Shown piece by piece: positions 1 through 8,405 of a stretch of 64,000 nucleotides of DNA (its first letter is position 1; every line of letters starts with the position of its first letter). The position numbers and the translations under genes are program-made. Under the pieces are notes generated by a model, which was not told where the DNA came from, made no database searches, and saw only the letters and a program-made list of their open reading frames with translations. Source of the stretch: Methanolinea sp. UBA275 (lineage in GTDB: Archaea; Halobacteriota; Methanomicrobia; Methanomicrobiales; Methanospirillaceae); NCBI GenBank assembly GCA_002506105.1, contig DAWU01000028.1:78080-142079 (forward strand), written 5' to 3'.

Positions 1-187
1 TCAAGTCAAGGCTTTTTTTATGGATTAGAGTTGCCTGATTTATGAGTTGACACGAGCATCCTGAACCTGCGTTCAAATCAAAAACCTCCTACTACAGGAG
101 TTCTCCACAGGTTATTGAGTAGTACCAGATGCCCGTGCAGGGGCATATCGAAACGATAAAACAATCTGGAATTGAATAGCTACTTCA

Positions 188-676
188 ATGGCCGGAGGAA
201 AGGTTAAGCTAGTCATTTTTGGGGCATACAACGCGGGAAAATCTACGTTCATACAGTCACTTGATCCCAATGCACGGCACGTGGAGGCTCATACAACCAA
301 TGGTGACACCACCGTTGCCCTTGACTATGGCAGGGCACATGTTCATGCCCTTGATGTCCACCTCTTTGGAACTCCCGGGCAGGAAAGATTCGAGTTTGTG
401 CGCCAGATCATATCGCGGGGTATGGATGCTGCAGTGTTGATGGTTGACTGCAGTGCTGAACTGGACGAGTTTACCCTTCATCTTTATGAGACATTCATCC
501 TGCAGAAAATCCCTGTAGCAGTGATGCTGAACAAGTGCGATCTTCCCGGGGCATGCCCGGCCACGGCACGTGCCGCGTTCCGGAATGCCCAAATATTCGA
601 AATTTGTGCACACGAACCCGCAAGGACAATGCCCGCACTCACGGCATTCGTGGAAACCCTGGCACCTGACCTCTAG
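188..676 (+). CDS. Small Ras-like GTPase (COG2229/MglA-like)
   Basis: A compact single-domain GTPase of 162 residues. The P-loop GAYNAGKST lies at residues 12-20, a G3-type motif GTPGQERF at 61-68 (the usual DTAGQE replaced by FGTPGQE), and the base-specifying NKCD at 115-118. This FGTPGQE pattern is typical of the prokaryotic SRPRB/MglA-like predicted GTPases, which act as cytoplasmic molecular switches, often with roadblock partners. No roadblock gene is visible nearby, so the pathway is unknown. The gene stands alone and is convergent with the DUF2124-like gene downstream. Confidence 0.85.
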   Translation: MAGGKVKLVIFGAYNAGKSTFIQSLDPNARHVEAHTTNGDTTVALDYGRAHVHALDVHLFGTPGQERFEFVRQIISRGMDAAVLMVDCSAELDEFTLHLYETFILQKIPVAVMLNKCDLPGACPATARAAFRNAQIFEICAHEPARTMPALTAFVETLAPDL

Positions 677-747
677 CGACTAGGCACGGGGAGAATACAC
701 TTAAACAATAGTGAATGAGAAAGGGTGGATGAAGGATCCCCGCATCA

Positions 748-1230
748 CTACTTCCAGACATTCACAGGATTGATCGATGCATCAATCATTAGATCGAAAT
801 CGATGGCGTTGAGCCAGCCGGCCTTCTCAAACATGTTCATGAAACAGATGCCCACCCTGGCGGCATCGGTATATTTTTCTATCGTCAATTTCACCTGGTC
901 AACCGTGACAGGCACATTCGGCATGGAGAGACCCCCCATAACAACAACCATGGCCGGCTTCTGGATGGATGCCGGCCCACCCGCCTGCATCCCGATATCG
1001 GGGACCAGCCTGATCTTCTGTGCTTTCGATTCTTCAACGTACGGAACAAAAACCTGCTGGAGATCGAGGCTGCGGATCGCAAATCCCAGGAGTTCGACAA
1101 AAGGCGTGCAGGTCCCCGGACACCCATAATAGACCACCTGGTCACCCGCCTTAAGTCCCGTTCTCTCGATAAACTCTTTGAATGGCCGGAGAATTCCCGG
1201 CACACCCTGAAACACTTCTTTCTGTTTCAT
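748..1230 (-). CDS. DUF2124-like conserved methanogen protein
   Basis: Protein of about 160 residues resembling the DUF2124 family seen in methanogens; its function is unknown. It has a Cys-rich stretch YYGCPGTCTPFVELLGF followed by alternating beta/alpha segments, which suggests a Rossmann-like fold with a possible redox or metal-binding CxxxC. I chose the ATG at 1230 because GGTG lies about 10 bases upstream; an in-frame ATG at 1266 adds 12 poorly supported residues. Family name from memory, function not inferred. Confidence 0.75.
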   Translation of the reverse strand: MKQKEVFQGVPGILRPFKEFIERTGLKAGDQVVYYGCPGTCTPFVELLGFAIRSLDLQQVFVPYVEESKAQKIRLVPDIGMQAGGPASIQKPAMVVVMGGLSMPNVPVTVDQVKLTIEKYTDAARVGICFMNMFEKAGWLNAIDFDLMIDASINPVNVWK

Positions 1231-1352
1231 CTGATTTTTACACCTATGAGAATGAATAACCTTCACGGTGCATATGAATGTATAGGAACGATGAGCAATC
1301 TCAGATCATCGTACAATTGTACTCCCTTGTGAGAACGTTGTGGTGAATGGAA

Positions 1353-1880
1353 ATGGTGGGTGAACCGGGAAGACCAACGGCGTCAGTGCTGGTGTGCTAT
1401 GCCAGCAGGTATGGATCGACACGGGAAATTGCTGAATGCATTGCAGAGGTGCTGCGTACATCAGGGACACATGCTGACTGCATACCTGCCGGGAGGGATA
1501 TCCGCCCCTCCGGTTACGACGCGGTAGTCCTGGGAAGTCCGCTCTATATGGGCAAATGGCTTGCGGAAATCAGGGAACTGATCTCGAGGGAGAGGGTGGC
1601 GCTCGGGCGTGTACCTGTTGCAGTATTTTCAGTGGGGTACTCGTTTCGGGATCGCTCGAACCAGGTTCTCCAGAGCGGCGAGGATGCGCTGTTGGATGTC
1701 CGGCTCTATATTTTACCGCGTGATTCTGCATTTTTTGCCGGGAGAGTTGAGTGTGGTGCGGTGTCTCCTTCTGACAGGGCAATCCTGACCCTGGCAGGAA
1801 TTACCGAGGGGGACTTCCGGGATATGGAGATGGTCCGGTCATGGGCACGAACGCTCCCCGGAATTCTCGGTCTTGGTTAG
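1353..1880 (+). CDS. Flavodoxin-domain protein
   Basis: Flavodoxin-like FMN-binding protein of about 175 residues. The N-terminal phosphate loop is YASRYGSTREIAE, followed by VVLGSPLYMGKW and VAVFSVGYSF, the pattern of short-chain flavodoxins and HemG-like menaquinone-dependent protoporphyrinogen oxidases. It probably transfers electrons in the cytosol; the partner is unknown. Of two in-frame ATGs (1347 and 1353), the second has GGTGA six bases upstream and is preferred. A hairpin and T-run follow directly. Confidence 0.85.
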   Translation: MVGEPGRPTASVLVCYASRYGSTREIAECIAEVLRTSGTHADCIPAGRDIRPSGYDAVVLGSPLYMGKWLAEIRELISRERVALGRVPVAVFSVGYSFRDRSNQVLQSGEDALLDVRLYILPRDSAFFAGRVECGAVSPSDRAILTLAGITEGDFRDMEMVRSWARTLPGILGLG

Positions 1881-1906
1881 AAGTTACGCGAACAAGGAGT
1901 GTGCTG

Positions 1907-1942
1907 ATCCGGCTGAAAAACGCGAGCGTTCCGGATTTTTTA
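1907..1942 (+). terminator. Hairpin terminator after flavodoxin gene
   Basis: Perfect six-base arms ATCCGG (1907-1912) and CCGGAT (1931-1936), with a smaller ACGC/GCGT pairing inside, followed by TTTTTT. It lies 27 bases after the flavodoxin stop. T-runs alone terminate archaeal polymerase; here a hairpin precedes one. Confidence 0.6.
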
Positions 1943-2267
1943 CAAAAAAAATGGGTATAGTGACAATCTAGCCACCGACCTTTTTGTCAAACAGAGAATA
2001 TAATCGCGATATATTGAAGCGAGTTTCCATGTTGTTTTATGAATATCAGATGATAATTTCGTTTTCAAGGTCAATGTGAATAGTTTTTGATTCGCCGCCG
2101 GGGCGCCCTTCGGGGGCGGCGGGGTCAATCGCATATGAGAAGTAAGACCGACAACTCGTACTTTTTTCCCCCAAATTTTAGTCATTGGATTTTTCTTAAT
2201 TCTTCGTCGTGATTTATAAGTGAGATTGGTGGTAACAATGACACTATACCCAAAAAATTAATTGTAC
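1943..2267. other. Non-coding gap with GC-rich hairpin
   Basis: Gap between convergent genes. Most of it is AT-rich, with no frame I would call. At 2094-2127 there is an abrupt GC-rich element that folds as CCGCCG/CGGCGG enclosing CCC-TTCG-GGG, a very stable UUCG-type tetraloop hairpin with a bulge. It is not followed by a T-run. No gene or known RNA family was recognised. Confidence 0.4.
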
Positions 2268-2900
2268 TCAGGGTATCTTCACCGCGACGTGGAAGGTCTC
2301 TCTCGGTTCAATGAATGTGATGTGAACCGGGATTCCCCACATCTGGATAGTGGCGACGTCTTTGGCTTCTTCACACTCAAAGGATATTCTCATGCCATCT
2401 ACCCTGTATTGGGATTCAAGGTTCAGCGGAAGGTAATTTTTCCCGTCATCCCCTGCGATGCCGTAGAACCCACCTTCGAAGTCCTGGTATGTTACCGTGC
2501 CGGATGGAACCCAGGGTCTCCGGTATTCTCCATACACACTCTGGTCTCCACTCTTTTCTCCCATAAAAAACCAGGCATGGCTGCCGCCAGCTCCCATCAC
2601 CTGTGAAGCCGGGGAAATGTATTCATCTCTGAGAAGAGTGATGCCCGGCGATTGGGAGAGATACCATGAATATCCGGTGGTCGGGTTTTCGGGAAGAGTC
2701 AGTGAGAACTCTGTTCCTTTGGCGATGGTCACATTCTTGCCGTTGTCTCCAGGGCCTAATGCAGGACCCGGGATAATGGTGGATGTCGGCGTGGGTGTGG
2801 GGACTCCCCCGGATCCCTGTTCCTGGAGACATCCGGCTGCGAGGATGAGGCAGACGGACAGTATCGCCACGGGGGCGAGAAAGAGCGTGGAACGATGCAT
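2268..2900 (-). CDS. Chagasin-like (I42) protease-inhibitor lipoprotein
   Basis: Secreted lipoprotein: N-terminal hydrophobic segment, then lipobox-like LAAGC with the lipidated Cys at residue 24, then a Pro/Thr-rich spacer. The inhibitor domain carries all three chagasin loop motifs: NPTTGY (72-77), GAGG (103-106) and RPW (128-130). Family members are tight inhibitors of papain-like cysteine proteases. About 65 further residues follow, with no recognised fold. Likely anchored outside the membrane, where it could block foreign or host-envelope proteases (inference). It has no operon partners. Confidence 0.85.
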   Translation of the reverse strand: MHRSTLFLAPVAILSVCLILAAGCLQEQGSGGVPTPTPTSTIIPGPALGPGDNGKNVTIAKGTEFSLTLPENPTTGYSWYLSQSPGITLLRDEYISPASQVMGAGGSHAWFFMGEKSGDQSVYGEYRRPWVPSGTVTYQDFEGGFYGIAGDDGKNYLPLNLESQYRVDGMRISFECEEAKDVATIQMWGIPVHITFIEPRETFHVAVKIP

Positions 2901-3293
2901 GGTATTGTTTCACCTTCGTGATCGAGAAGAATGAGGTCATGACCGAATAAACGCTTTCCCCTGACTGCGAAGAAAGCTGCAGTTATTCGTGGTTAAGGGA
3001 ATGTGTGAATCGATATGTGCCTGGCAAAGCAGTGCTTTCATTCATGATCGGAGCCGGGTTGCATCTCCTGCCACTCTTAGCTTTTGCACCCGCCTGGTAG
3101 GAGTGTGAGACCGGGTGACAGATTGCATCTTCGTACAAACGCCCCGGCATATTTCAGTCCTGGGCATTACGGGGGTTGCGTTTTAGTTACAACATGAGTT
3201 TCTCCCAGGAGGTATTCGGGAACACGGGATGGTATTGATCACAGAGTTTCCCGCGGAGAGGAGAACGAAAAAAGCCAAAGAAAACAAAAAAGA
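2901..3293. other. Non-coding gap upstream of the chagasin-like gene
   Basis: About 390 bases between the chagasin-like gene start and the frhB stop. No convincing frame was found. A weak inverted repeat CACCCG (3087-3092) / CGGGTG (3112-3117) is present. The right end (3265-3293) is T-rich on the minus strand and is listed separately as the frh terminator. Confidence 0.5.
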
Positions 3294-3296
3294 TTA
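3262..3296 (-). terminator. T-rich terminator of the frh operon
   Basis: On the minus strand, the stop codon of frhB is followed within a few bases by TCTTTTTTGTTTTC and then CTTTTTTCG. Two or three uridine tracts close together are a typical intrinsic terminator for archaeal RNA polymerase. Confidence 0.6.
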
Positions 3297-4172
3297 TTTT
3301 GGTCCCAGGTAGGGGTTCCGGAGTCCCTTGCTCACTCCGAATTTGGCCCTCTCCTCGACAGTCTTCTGGTTCTTCGAGATCTTCTCGGTAGCCAGTTTTG
3401 TCACGAGTTCGAGACCGGGCTTCACCTGCTCGATGGGCTTGGTCTCGAAGCATCCGGCGGCGATAGCCTTGGACCAGATGTCGTCCCCGTTCTTTGTCCT
3501 GACAAAGACCGTGCTCCAGCCATCGGGGCTTCCGACTGAACCGGTCGATACATCCGCCAGGTTTGCAACATAGTCAAGGCAGACGTGGCACCCGGGCTGT
3601 TCGTACTTGTGGGTGACCTTGAGTGGGAGCTGGACAACCTGTCCGCGCTGACCGTAGACCCAGAACTTACCCTTGCCGATCTCCATCTTCTTGACAGCGT
3701 CCATTCTCATGCCTGCATGATCTTCCACCAGCTGGACGATACTCTGGTAGGGGAAGTTCTCCATACAGAAAATTCCCACTGCGAGTTTGATACAGTCAGG
3801 GACATCGCGGAGCCCGACCGGGTAGAGCTGGCCTTTTCTTACTGCCTGCATCTGGCACGGGGTTCCCACGATACCGATCTTATCCAGACCGTAGCTGCGG
3901 GTTGCCTCCTTGATCCAGGACACCTGGGGGCTGATGTTGTACTTGGTGCCGCTTGCGGACATCAGCTCTTCGACGGTCGTCGCAATGAACGGGCGGGGCC
4001 TCCATGGCTCGTCGCCTTTTCCTGCCACAATGGCGCCGTCGATGATGCCCTCTTCGAGTGCAAACTTGAAGAGCTGAGTGACGATGCCGCCGTCCTGTGA
4101 TTTACTCAGGATAGCCTTGTCACTGCTGCGGGCCGATACACAGAGCTTGTATTTTCCTAGTTCTCCTGCCAT
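3294..4172 (-). CDS. frhB: Coenzyme F420-reducing hydrogenase, beta subunit
   Basis: FrhB carries FAD and one [4Fe-4S] cluster and passes electrons from the hydrogenase to coenzyme F420. Family features are visible: KSQDGGIVTQ near the N terminus, the IGIVGTPCQMQAVRK segment, and the conserved QPGCHVCLDYVANLADVSTGSVG block of the FrhB/FdhB family. The ATG at 4172 is chosen because GAGGTG sits six bases upstream; upstream ATGs at 4178 and 4202 lie on or before that site. Last gene of frhADGB, starting 10 bases after the frhG stop. Confidence 0.96.
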   Translation of the reverse strand: MAGELGKYKLCVSARSSDKAILSKSQDGGIVTQLFKFALEEGIIDGAIVAGKGDEPWRPRPFIATTVEELMSASGTKYNISPQVSWIKEATRSYGLDKIGIVGTPCQMQAVRKGQLYPVGLRDVPDCIKLAVGIFCMENFPYQSIVQLVEDHAGMRMDAVKKMEIGKGKFWVYGQRGQVVQLPLKVTHKYEQPGCHVCLDYVANLADVSTGSVGSPDGWSTVFVRTKNGDDIWSKAIAAGCFETKPIEQVKPGLELVTKLATEKISKNQKTVEERAKFGVSKGLRNPYLGPK

Positions 4173-4182
4173 CTCCATCACC

Positions 4183-5064
4183 TCACTTGAGCGCCCCTGC
4201 AATGGCTTCCATAATGCCCTCGAATTCAGGGATTACGTCAAAGTTGAAGAAGCTCCGGGGGCACTGTGCATAACATGCACCGCACTTGATGCACATCTCA
4301 CGGTTCACATTGGGCTTCCCATACTCGTGGGTGATAGCCCTGACCGGGCAGGCCGCAGCACAGGATCCGCATCCCATGCAGAGTCCCTGGTTGACAATGT
4401 CATACATCAGGTCGCATCCACAGGCCTCTGTCCCGCGCTCGGCAAGCTGCATGAGCGGGGTTAAGTATTTCTTTGCGAGTTCCTGCTGGTCCTTGTTGCC
4501 CTTGAGGAGCAGGTAGGCCATCACGCATACGTTCCGGATCATCTGCGGTGTCGGGGCACACCCGGGGATATAGACATCCACCTTGATGAGGTCTCCGACT
4601 GGAAGATACGACTCGTGTTGGGGCTGGTTCTGCTGGCCGCCGCGTGCGAACCTGGTGATATTGCCATAACAGGCACACCCACCTACTGCTACGACGACCG
4701 CCGCCTTCTCGCGGGTTTCTTTGATCTCCTGTACTGATAGCTTGTCCTGAATACAGACCGAACCCTCGACAAGTGCCACATCCATCTTGGGGATATGCCG
4801 TACATCGGCGAGGGTCAGGCCATAGACAAGGTCGGCGTATTTGTCAAGGATGGTTAACAATCCACCGTAGTTGTCTGCTAAGGATACCAGGCAGCCCGTG
4901 CAACCACTCATGTGCACGTGGCCAACTGTAATCTTGTCTGCCACAGGCTTTTCCTCCTTCTTTATGATTTCTTCCTTTTTCACCACGTCAGCTCTCACCG
5001 CAGGCTTCGCCTTCGGCTCCGGGCTGGTGCTCTCCTTTTCGAAGATTTTGGATAGTAGTCCCAT
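4183..5064 (-). CDS. frhG: Coenzyme F420-reducing hydrogenase, gamma (small) subunit
   Basis: The [NiFe]-hydrogenase small subunit that wires the active site to FrhB. Proximal cluster ligands are seen in GHVHMSGCTGCLVSL (Cys55, Cys58), GGCACYGN and PGCAPTP. Two ferredoxin motifs follow near the C terminus (CMGCGSCAAACP and CIKCGACYAQCP). Residues 1-45 form a Lys/Glu/Pro-rich extension before the usual start of the family, and its coding sequence overlaps frhD by 77 bases in another frame. An alternative internal start would remove the overlap, but no in-frame Met lies before residue 52. Confidence 0.96.
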   Translation of the reverse strand: MGLLSKIFEKESTSPEPKAKPAVRADVVKKEEIIKKEEKPVADKITVGHVHMSGCTGCLVSLADNYGGLLTILDKYADLVYGLTLADVRHIPKMDVALVEGSVCIQDKLSVQEIKETREKAAVVVAVGGCACYGNITRFARGGQQNQPQHESYLPVGDLIKVDVYIPGCAPTPQMIRNVCVMAYLLLKGNKDQQELAKKYLTPLMQLAERGTEACGCDLMYDIVNQGLCMGCGSCAAACPVRAITHEYGKPNVNREMCIKCGACYAQCPRSFFNFDVIPEFEGIMEAIAGALK

Positions 5065-5524
5065 AATCCACCCCTATAAGGGCCAGCACTTCCCGTACGG
5101 CCCTGGGTATTGCATTCTGAACCTCTTCAGTGAGCCCCATCTCGAATTCGGGGGCACTCACCCGCTTTGGCTGACATCCGATTATCGTGATATCGATCTT
5201 ATCCTTCAGGCGGTGGAGCGGCTCGGTCAGGTCCCAGGAATGGGCATCCCGATAACTTCCCGGAGGAAGGTCTTCGACTGTCAATCGGACCAGGTCACCG
5301 GGTCTTCCCTCGAAGTTCACGGTATCAATCACGATGAGTCTTCGTGTCACTTCCGGATCAAGCAGTGTAAAGATGAAATGCGGGCCTCCAAGGCCTGCAT
5401 CCACGGCTTTGATATTGTCGGGGAGATCGAGGCGCAATAGCTCCTCTACCACGGCCGGTCCGAACCCGTCATCCGCGAACAACGGGTTACCGCACCCTGC
5501 TATCACAATCTCTGGATACAGCAT
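4988..5524 (-). CDS. frhD: F420 hydrogenase maturation endopeptidase
   Basis: Hydrogenase maturation protease (HycI/FrhD family) that removes the C-terminal tail of FrhA after Ni insertion. It starts with IVIAGCGNPLFADDGFG, containing the metal-binding acid of the family, followed by the IVIDTVNFEG block and the HSWDLTEPL segment. It follows frhA by 9 bases. The last 77 bases are also read as the N-terminal extension of FrhG, so the two genes overlap out of frame. Confidence 0.93.
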   Translation of the reverse strand: MLYPEIVIAGCGNPLFADDGFGPAVVEELLRLDLPDNIKAVDAGLGGPHFIFTLLDPEVTRRLIVIDTVNFEGRPGDLVRLTVEDLPPGSYRDAHSWDLTEPLHRLKDKIDITIIGCQPKRVSAPEFEMGLTEEVQNAIPRAVREVLALIGVDYGTTIQNLRKGEHQPGAEGEACGES

Positions 5525-5533
5525 GGGGGAGTC

Positions 5534-6901
5534 TCACTGAATGAGTTTCTGGGCAACTATCTTCTTGTCCTCATCGATGACGATCATGTGGGTTGCACAT
5601 GACACGCACGGGTCATATCCTCTGACGACAATTTCCGCCAGCTGCCATGGAGCCCCGGCGAGAGCCTGGCTGCAGGTGGGGAAGTTCCAGGTGGTGGGCA
5701 CAAGCATCTCATAATAGAGCACTCTGCCATCCTTGACCTTGGCCAGGTGAACGTCAGTTCCGCGGGGAGCCTCGTTTGCAGCCCAGCCGAGTGAACCATC
5801 ACCCTGGGGGATATGGTCCGCAAGGATCTTCCCGTTCGGGTTGTACTCGTCCAGTGCATTGAGGATGGAATACACAGAGTCGGTATATTCCATCTGCCGT
5901 GCGACCTGCTGCCCGATAGTCCCTTTCTCGTCGAAGTTCTTGAACTTGACAAGCCGGGCGCGGGGACCCACTTCGACGGGGGCTCCGTCATAGAGCGGCA
6001 CACCGGTGCAGGCCTCCATCTGGGGATTGACCTTGGTCCCGACTGGTGATGTACCTCCAACAGGGTAGCTTGGGTCTGCAAGACTTACCTCGCCCTCGCC
6101 CATGTACCAGTCCCAGGGGCGGACATCGGTCCAGCGCTGGGGGTCCCACCCGGGATTCGAGTCAAGACTGGAGCTGCCGTACAGGGGGTGAGAAGCCATG
6201 TAGCCCTGGTTGTGATACCCGAGTTTCTTCGGGATTGGGATCTGTTTGCCAGCGACTTCCGCCCAGTCACGCTTCTGGAAATTGCGAAGGATGGCAATCA
6301 TGAAGTCCATCTGTTCGTGTGCAAGGGTCAGTCCCTCCTTGGCGAGGTCGTACATCTTGTTCTTTGCCTGTGGGGTACAGGCCTTGTACATACCGCCGAC
6401 CCTCGGGTTGCTGGGGTGAATTGCCTCGCCACCCGCGATCTGCCCGATGGTCTGGCCGATCTCGCGGAGCCTCTGGATTCTCTTGGCTACGGACCGTACC
6501 GGCTCCTGGGGGGTAAAGGGATTGATCTTGGTGTCAGTCCCCGGGAGATACATATCCGGGAGGGTCAGGATGTTGTGAAGTGCGTGGCTATGAAGCCTGT
6601 TGGCACTCTGAAGAATGATACGAAGGAGCTTTGCATCCTTGGGGATCTCGCAGCGAATGGAGGCCTCCATGGACTCTACACCTGCGAGGGTGTGAGCGAT
6701 CGGACAGATACCGCACACGCGGGACGCGATCTTCGGGACCTGGTCCATCGTCTTTCCGATGGCCAGCTTCTCCACCCCTCTTACTGGGGTTATGGAGAGC
6801 CAGTCACCACGCTCGACGATACCTGCATCGTCAACTTTCAGGACGAGCTTTGAGTGTCCCTCATGCCTCGTGGTTGGGGAGATCTCTACAATTTTCGACA
6901 A
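5534..6901 (-). CDS. frhA: Coenzyme F420-reducing hydrogenase, alpha (large) subunit
   Basis: The [NiFe] catalytic subunit that oxidises H2. Both nickel-binding motifs are present: RVCGICPIAHT (Cys63, Cys66) and DPCVSCATH (Cys432, Cys435, His438). The second motif is the cleavage site for FrhD, which should remove the 17 residues after His438. All ligands are Cys; there is no selenocysteine codon. Translation must begin at TTG (6901): the nearest upstream ATG runs into a TAA, and GAGGCGAT lies just before the TTG. First gene of frhADGB. Confidence 0.97.
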   Translation of the reverse strand: MSKIVEISPTTRHEGHSKLVLKVDDAGIVERGDWLSITPVRGVEKLAIGKTMDQVPKIASRVCGICPIAHTLAGVESMEASIRCEIPKDAKLLRIILQSANRLHSHALHNILTLPDMYLPGTDTKINPFTPQEPVRSVAKRIQRLREIGQTIGQIAGGEAIHPSNPRVGGMYKACTPQAKNKMYDLAKEGLTLAHEQMDFMIAILRNFQKRDWAEVAGKQIPIPKKLGYHNQGYMASHPLYGSSSLDSNPGWDPQRWTDVRPWDWYMGEGEVSLADPSYPVGGTSPVGTKVNPQMEACTGVPLYDGAPVEVGPRARLVKFKNFDEKGTIGQQVARQMEYTDSVYSILNALDEYNPNGKILADHIPQGDGSLGWAANEAPRGTDVHLAKVKDGRVLYYEMLVPTTWNFPTCSQALAGAPWQLAEIVVRGYDPCVSCATHMIVIDEDKKIVAQKLIQ

Positions 6902-7359
6902 TATTATCGCCTCATGGTATTCTCGTTGTTCTCTTTGCGATACCGGTAATATTCCACACGCACCTCTCTTTACGAGAGATGTTTGACCGTACAGAGTACG
7001 TTCAGGAGAAGTGTTGCGAACTCCCTATATTTATCTGCTGTGCACTTATGCACGGCATTAGGAAAAAGGGTAAAAACATTATATTTTTTAAAACAGGATT
7101 CGCATCAGCATTTTTTTACAAAATATTCAAGGGGAACACAGAAAGGTGGAAAAAAATCATTGAATATCGAGGGATAATTTACCGTTTTTTTCAAAGGCCA
7201 GTTTTGAAATCCATGCGCGAATCAGTATGAAATTATATCAATAGATGATACTTGTTCAGGATATCGAACCCGGGTGGAATTCGAAGATAATCGGATCTCA
7301 ATCATAGTGATGCAATCACAGAATGAAAGTGTATGGGGTGGAGTTGAAAAAGAGAAGTA
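6902..7359. other. frhA leader and promoter region
   Basis: 458 non-coding bases between divergent neighbours' ends. On the minus strand there are two TATA-like boxes, AAATATAG around 7026-7036 and AAAAATATAA around 7076-7090, either of which could drive frhA with a leader of roughly 100 bases or more. Between them and the gene is a hairpin (6961-6981: CATCTCTC / GAGAGGTG with a five-base loop, one G-U pair). The right end contains the 3' region of mptA. Promoter assignment is inferred from sequence alone. Confidence 0.5.
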
Positions 7360-8373
7360 TCAGGAATGCTCTCCGTTCAGCTCTTCGTAAAGCTCGGCCA
7401 TGGTAGCCTGGCGCTCTGCATAGGCATCATGCTGGTGAATACTCTCCTCGTTTGTCTGCATGATGGTGATGAGTGAATCGCCGGGAAGATCCCTGAATTC
7501 GGCGATCACTTTTTTGGCGATCTCACGGACGCAGTCCTCCACGAACCTGGGATTCTTGTGAGCATTCAGCACGACGTAACTCTCGTCACCCCTCTTCAGC
7601 AGTTCAAAGATTGAGGCACTCATCGATTCCTTGAGGATCTTTATGATCTTCTCGAGTTTGACGTGCTGGTCGTCATCGATCTCAATTGACAGGAAACCCC
7701 GCCCACGCTGGTTGTGTGTCGCCATGGGGACTTCTGCCAAAAATCCGCTGATCTTCTCATCGGGGACTTCAAGGTTCTGCAGGACAGAGATTGCTCTCTC
7801 CTTCATGATATCCTGGGCACAGGGGCATGCGGTCATGCCCGTCACCTCTGCACCTATACTCTTCCTCACGATCGGGTTCCGGAAGGTCCGCTTGGCAACT
7901 GCGCGGGCATGAACCCTGACAACCTCGTGGCAGCTCGTATGGGATACGGGCGTTTCCCGTTTTACCATGTACTGGCTGTTCATCAATACTTCGGTACGGT
8001 CTGCATACTCGTGCCTGTCAAGGAGTTTTCTGGCAACGACGCTGCAGAGGTTTTCAATCTCCTTCACTTCGCCATCGATGGCTTGCTGGAGAACCTCGTC
8101 AATCACTTCGAAATTCCGGGAGAGGTTGGCCCCCTTGAGACTTCCGGGGAGATCGACAAAGACATCGAAATTGGAGATGAAGATAACCGACCTCTTATCG
8201 GGCCTTGTGACTTCAACAAGTTTCTTGACATTCTTTACTCCCACCCTCGTCAGATTAATACGAATATCAGGGATGGTGGATTGAACGTCTGGCAAATCAC
8301 GCCCGGATTTTTGTGGAATGAGACTGGGAATAATGCATCGCTCCCAAGAATGATGTGGAACGTATTTTTTCAT
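7360..8373 (-). CDS. mptA: GTP cyclohydrolase MptA (methanopterin biosynthesis)
   Basis: Fe(II)-dependent GTP cyclohydrolase of the FolE2/MptA family, the first step of tetrahydromethanopterin synthesis. Conserved blocks include PDVQSTIPDIRINLTRVGV, HTSCHEVVRVHARAVAKRTF, MTACPCAQD and ATHNQRGRG, and length (about 310 core residues) fits. The first ATG (8373) lies almost on a TATA-like box (8374-8386), so translation may really begin at the in-frame TTG at 8295, just before PDVQ, where known MptA proteins begin. Divergent from ilvC with only 32 bases between. Confidence 0.93.
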   Translation of the reverse strand: MKKYVPHHSWERCIIPSLIPQKSGRDLPDVQSTIPDIRINLTRVGVKNVKKLVEVTRPDKRSVIFISNFDVFVDLPGSLKGANLSRNFEVIDEVLQQAIDGEVKEIENLCSVVARKLLDRHEYADRTEVLMNSQYMVKRETPVSHTSCHEVVRVHARAVAKRTFRNPIVRKSIGAEVTGMTACPCAQDIMKERAISVLQNLEVPDEKISGFLAEVPMATHNQRGRGFLSIEIDDDQHVKLEKIIKILKESMSASIFELLKRGDESYVVLNAHKNPRFVEDCVREIAKKVIAEFRDLPGDSLITIMQTNEESIHQHDAYAERQATMAELYEELNGEHS

Positions 8374-8390
8374 ATAATATTTAAGTGCTC
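8374..8390. promoter_or_regulatory. Shared TATA-like box between mptA and ilvC
   Basis: The 32-base gap contains a near-symmetric ATATTTAA/TTAAATAT element that reads as a TATA box on both strands. On the plus strand, a start about 25 bases on falls at the ilvC ATG (8406), suggesting a leaderless or near-leaderless mRNA; on the minus strand it falls inside the annotated mptA N terminus. Confidence 0.5.
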
Positions 8391-8405
8391 TGTTACTGAT
8401 ATGTC

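Noticed and set aside
86..100. CTCCT-ACTAC-AGGAG hairpin followed by a T-run on the minus strand
   Set aside because: No minus-strand gene ends here within the window; too small to support a terminator call.
5534..6901. Possible selenoprotein FrhA or FdhA
   Set aside because: Metal-ligand positions are Cys codons (DPCVSCATH in FrhA, NCARICHGPS in both FdhA), with no in-frame UGA.
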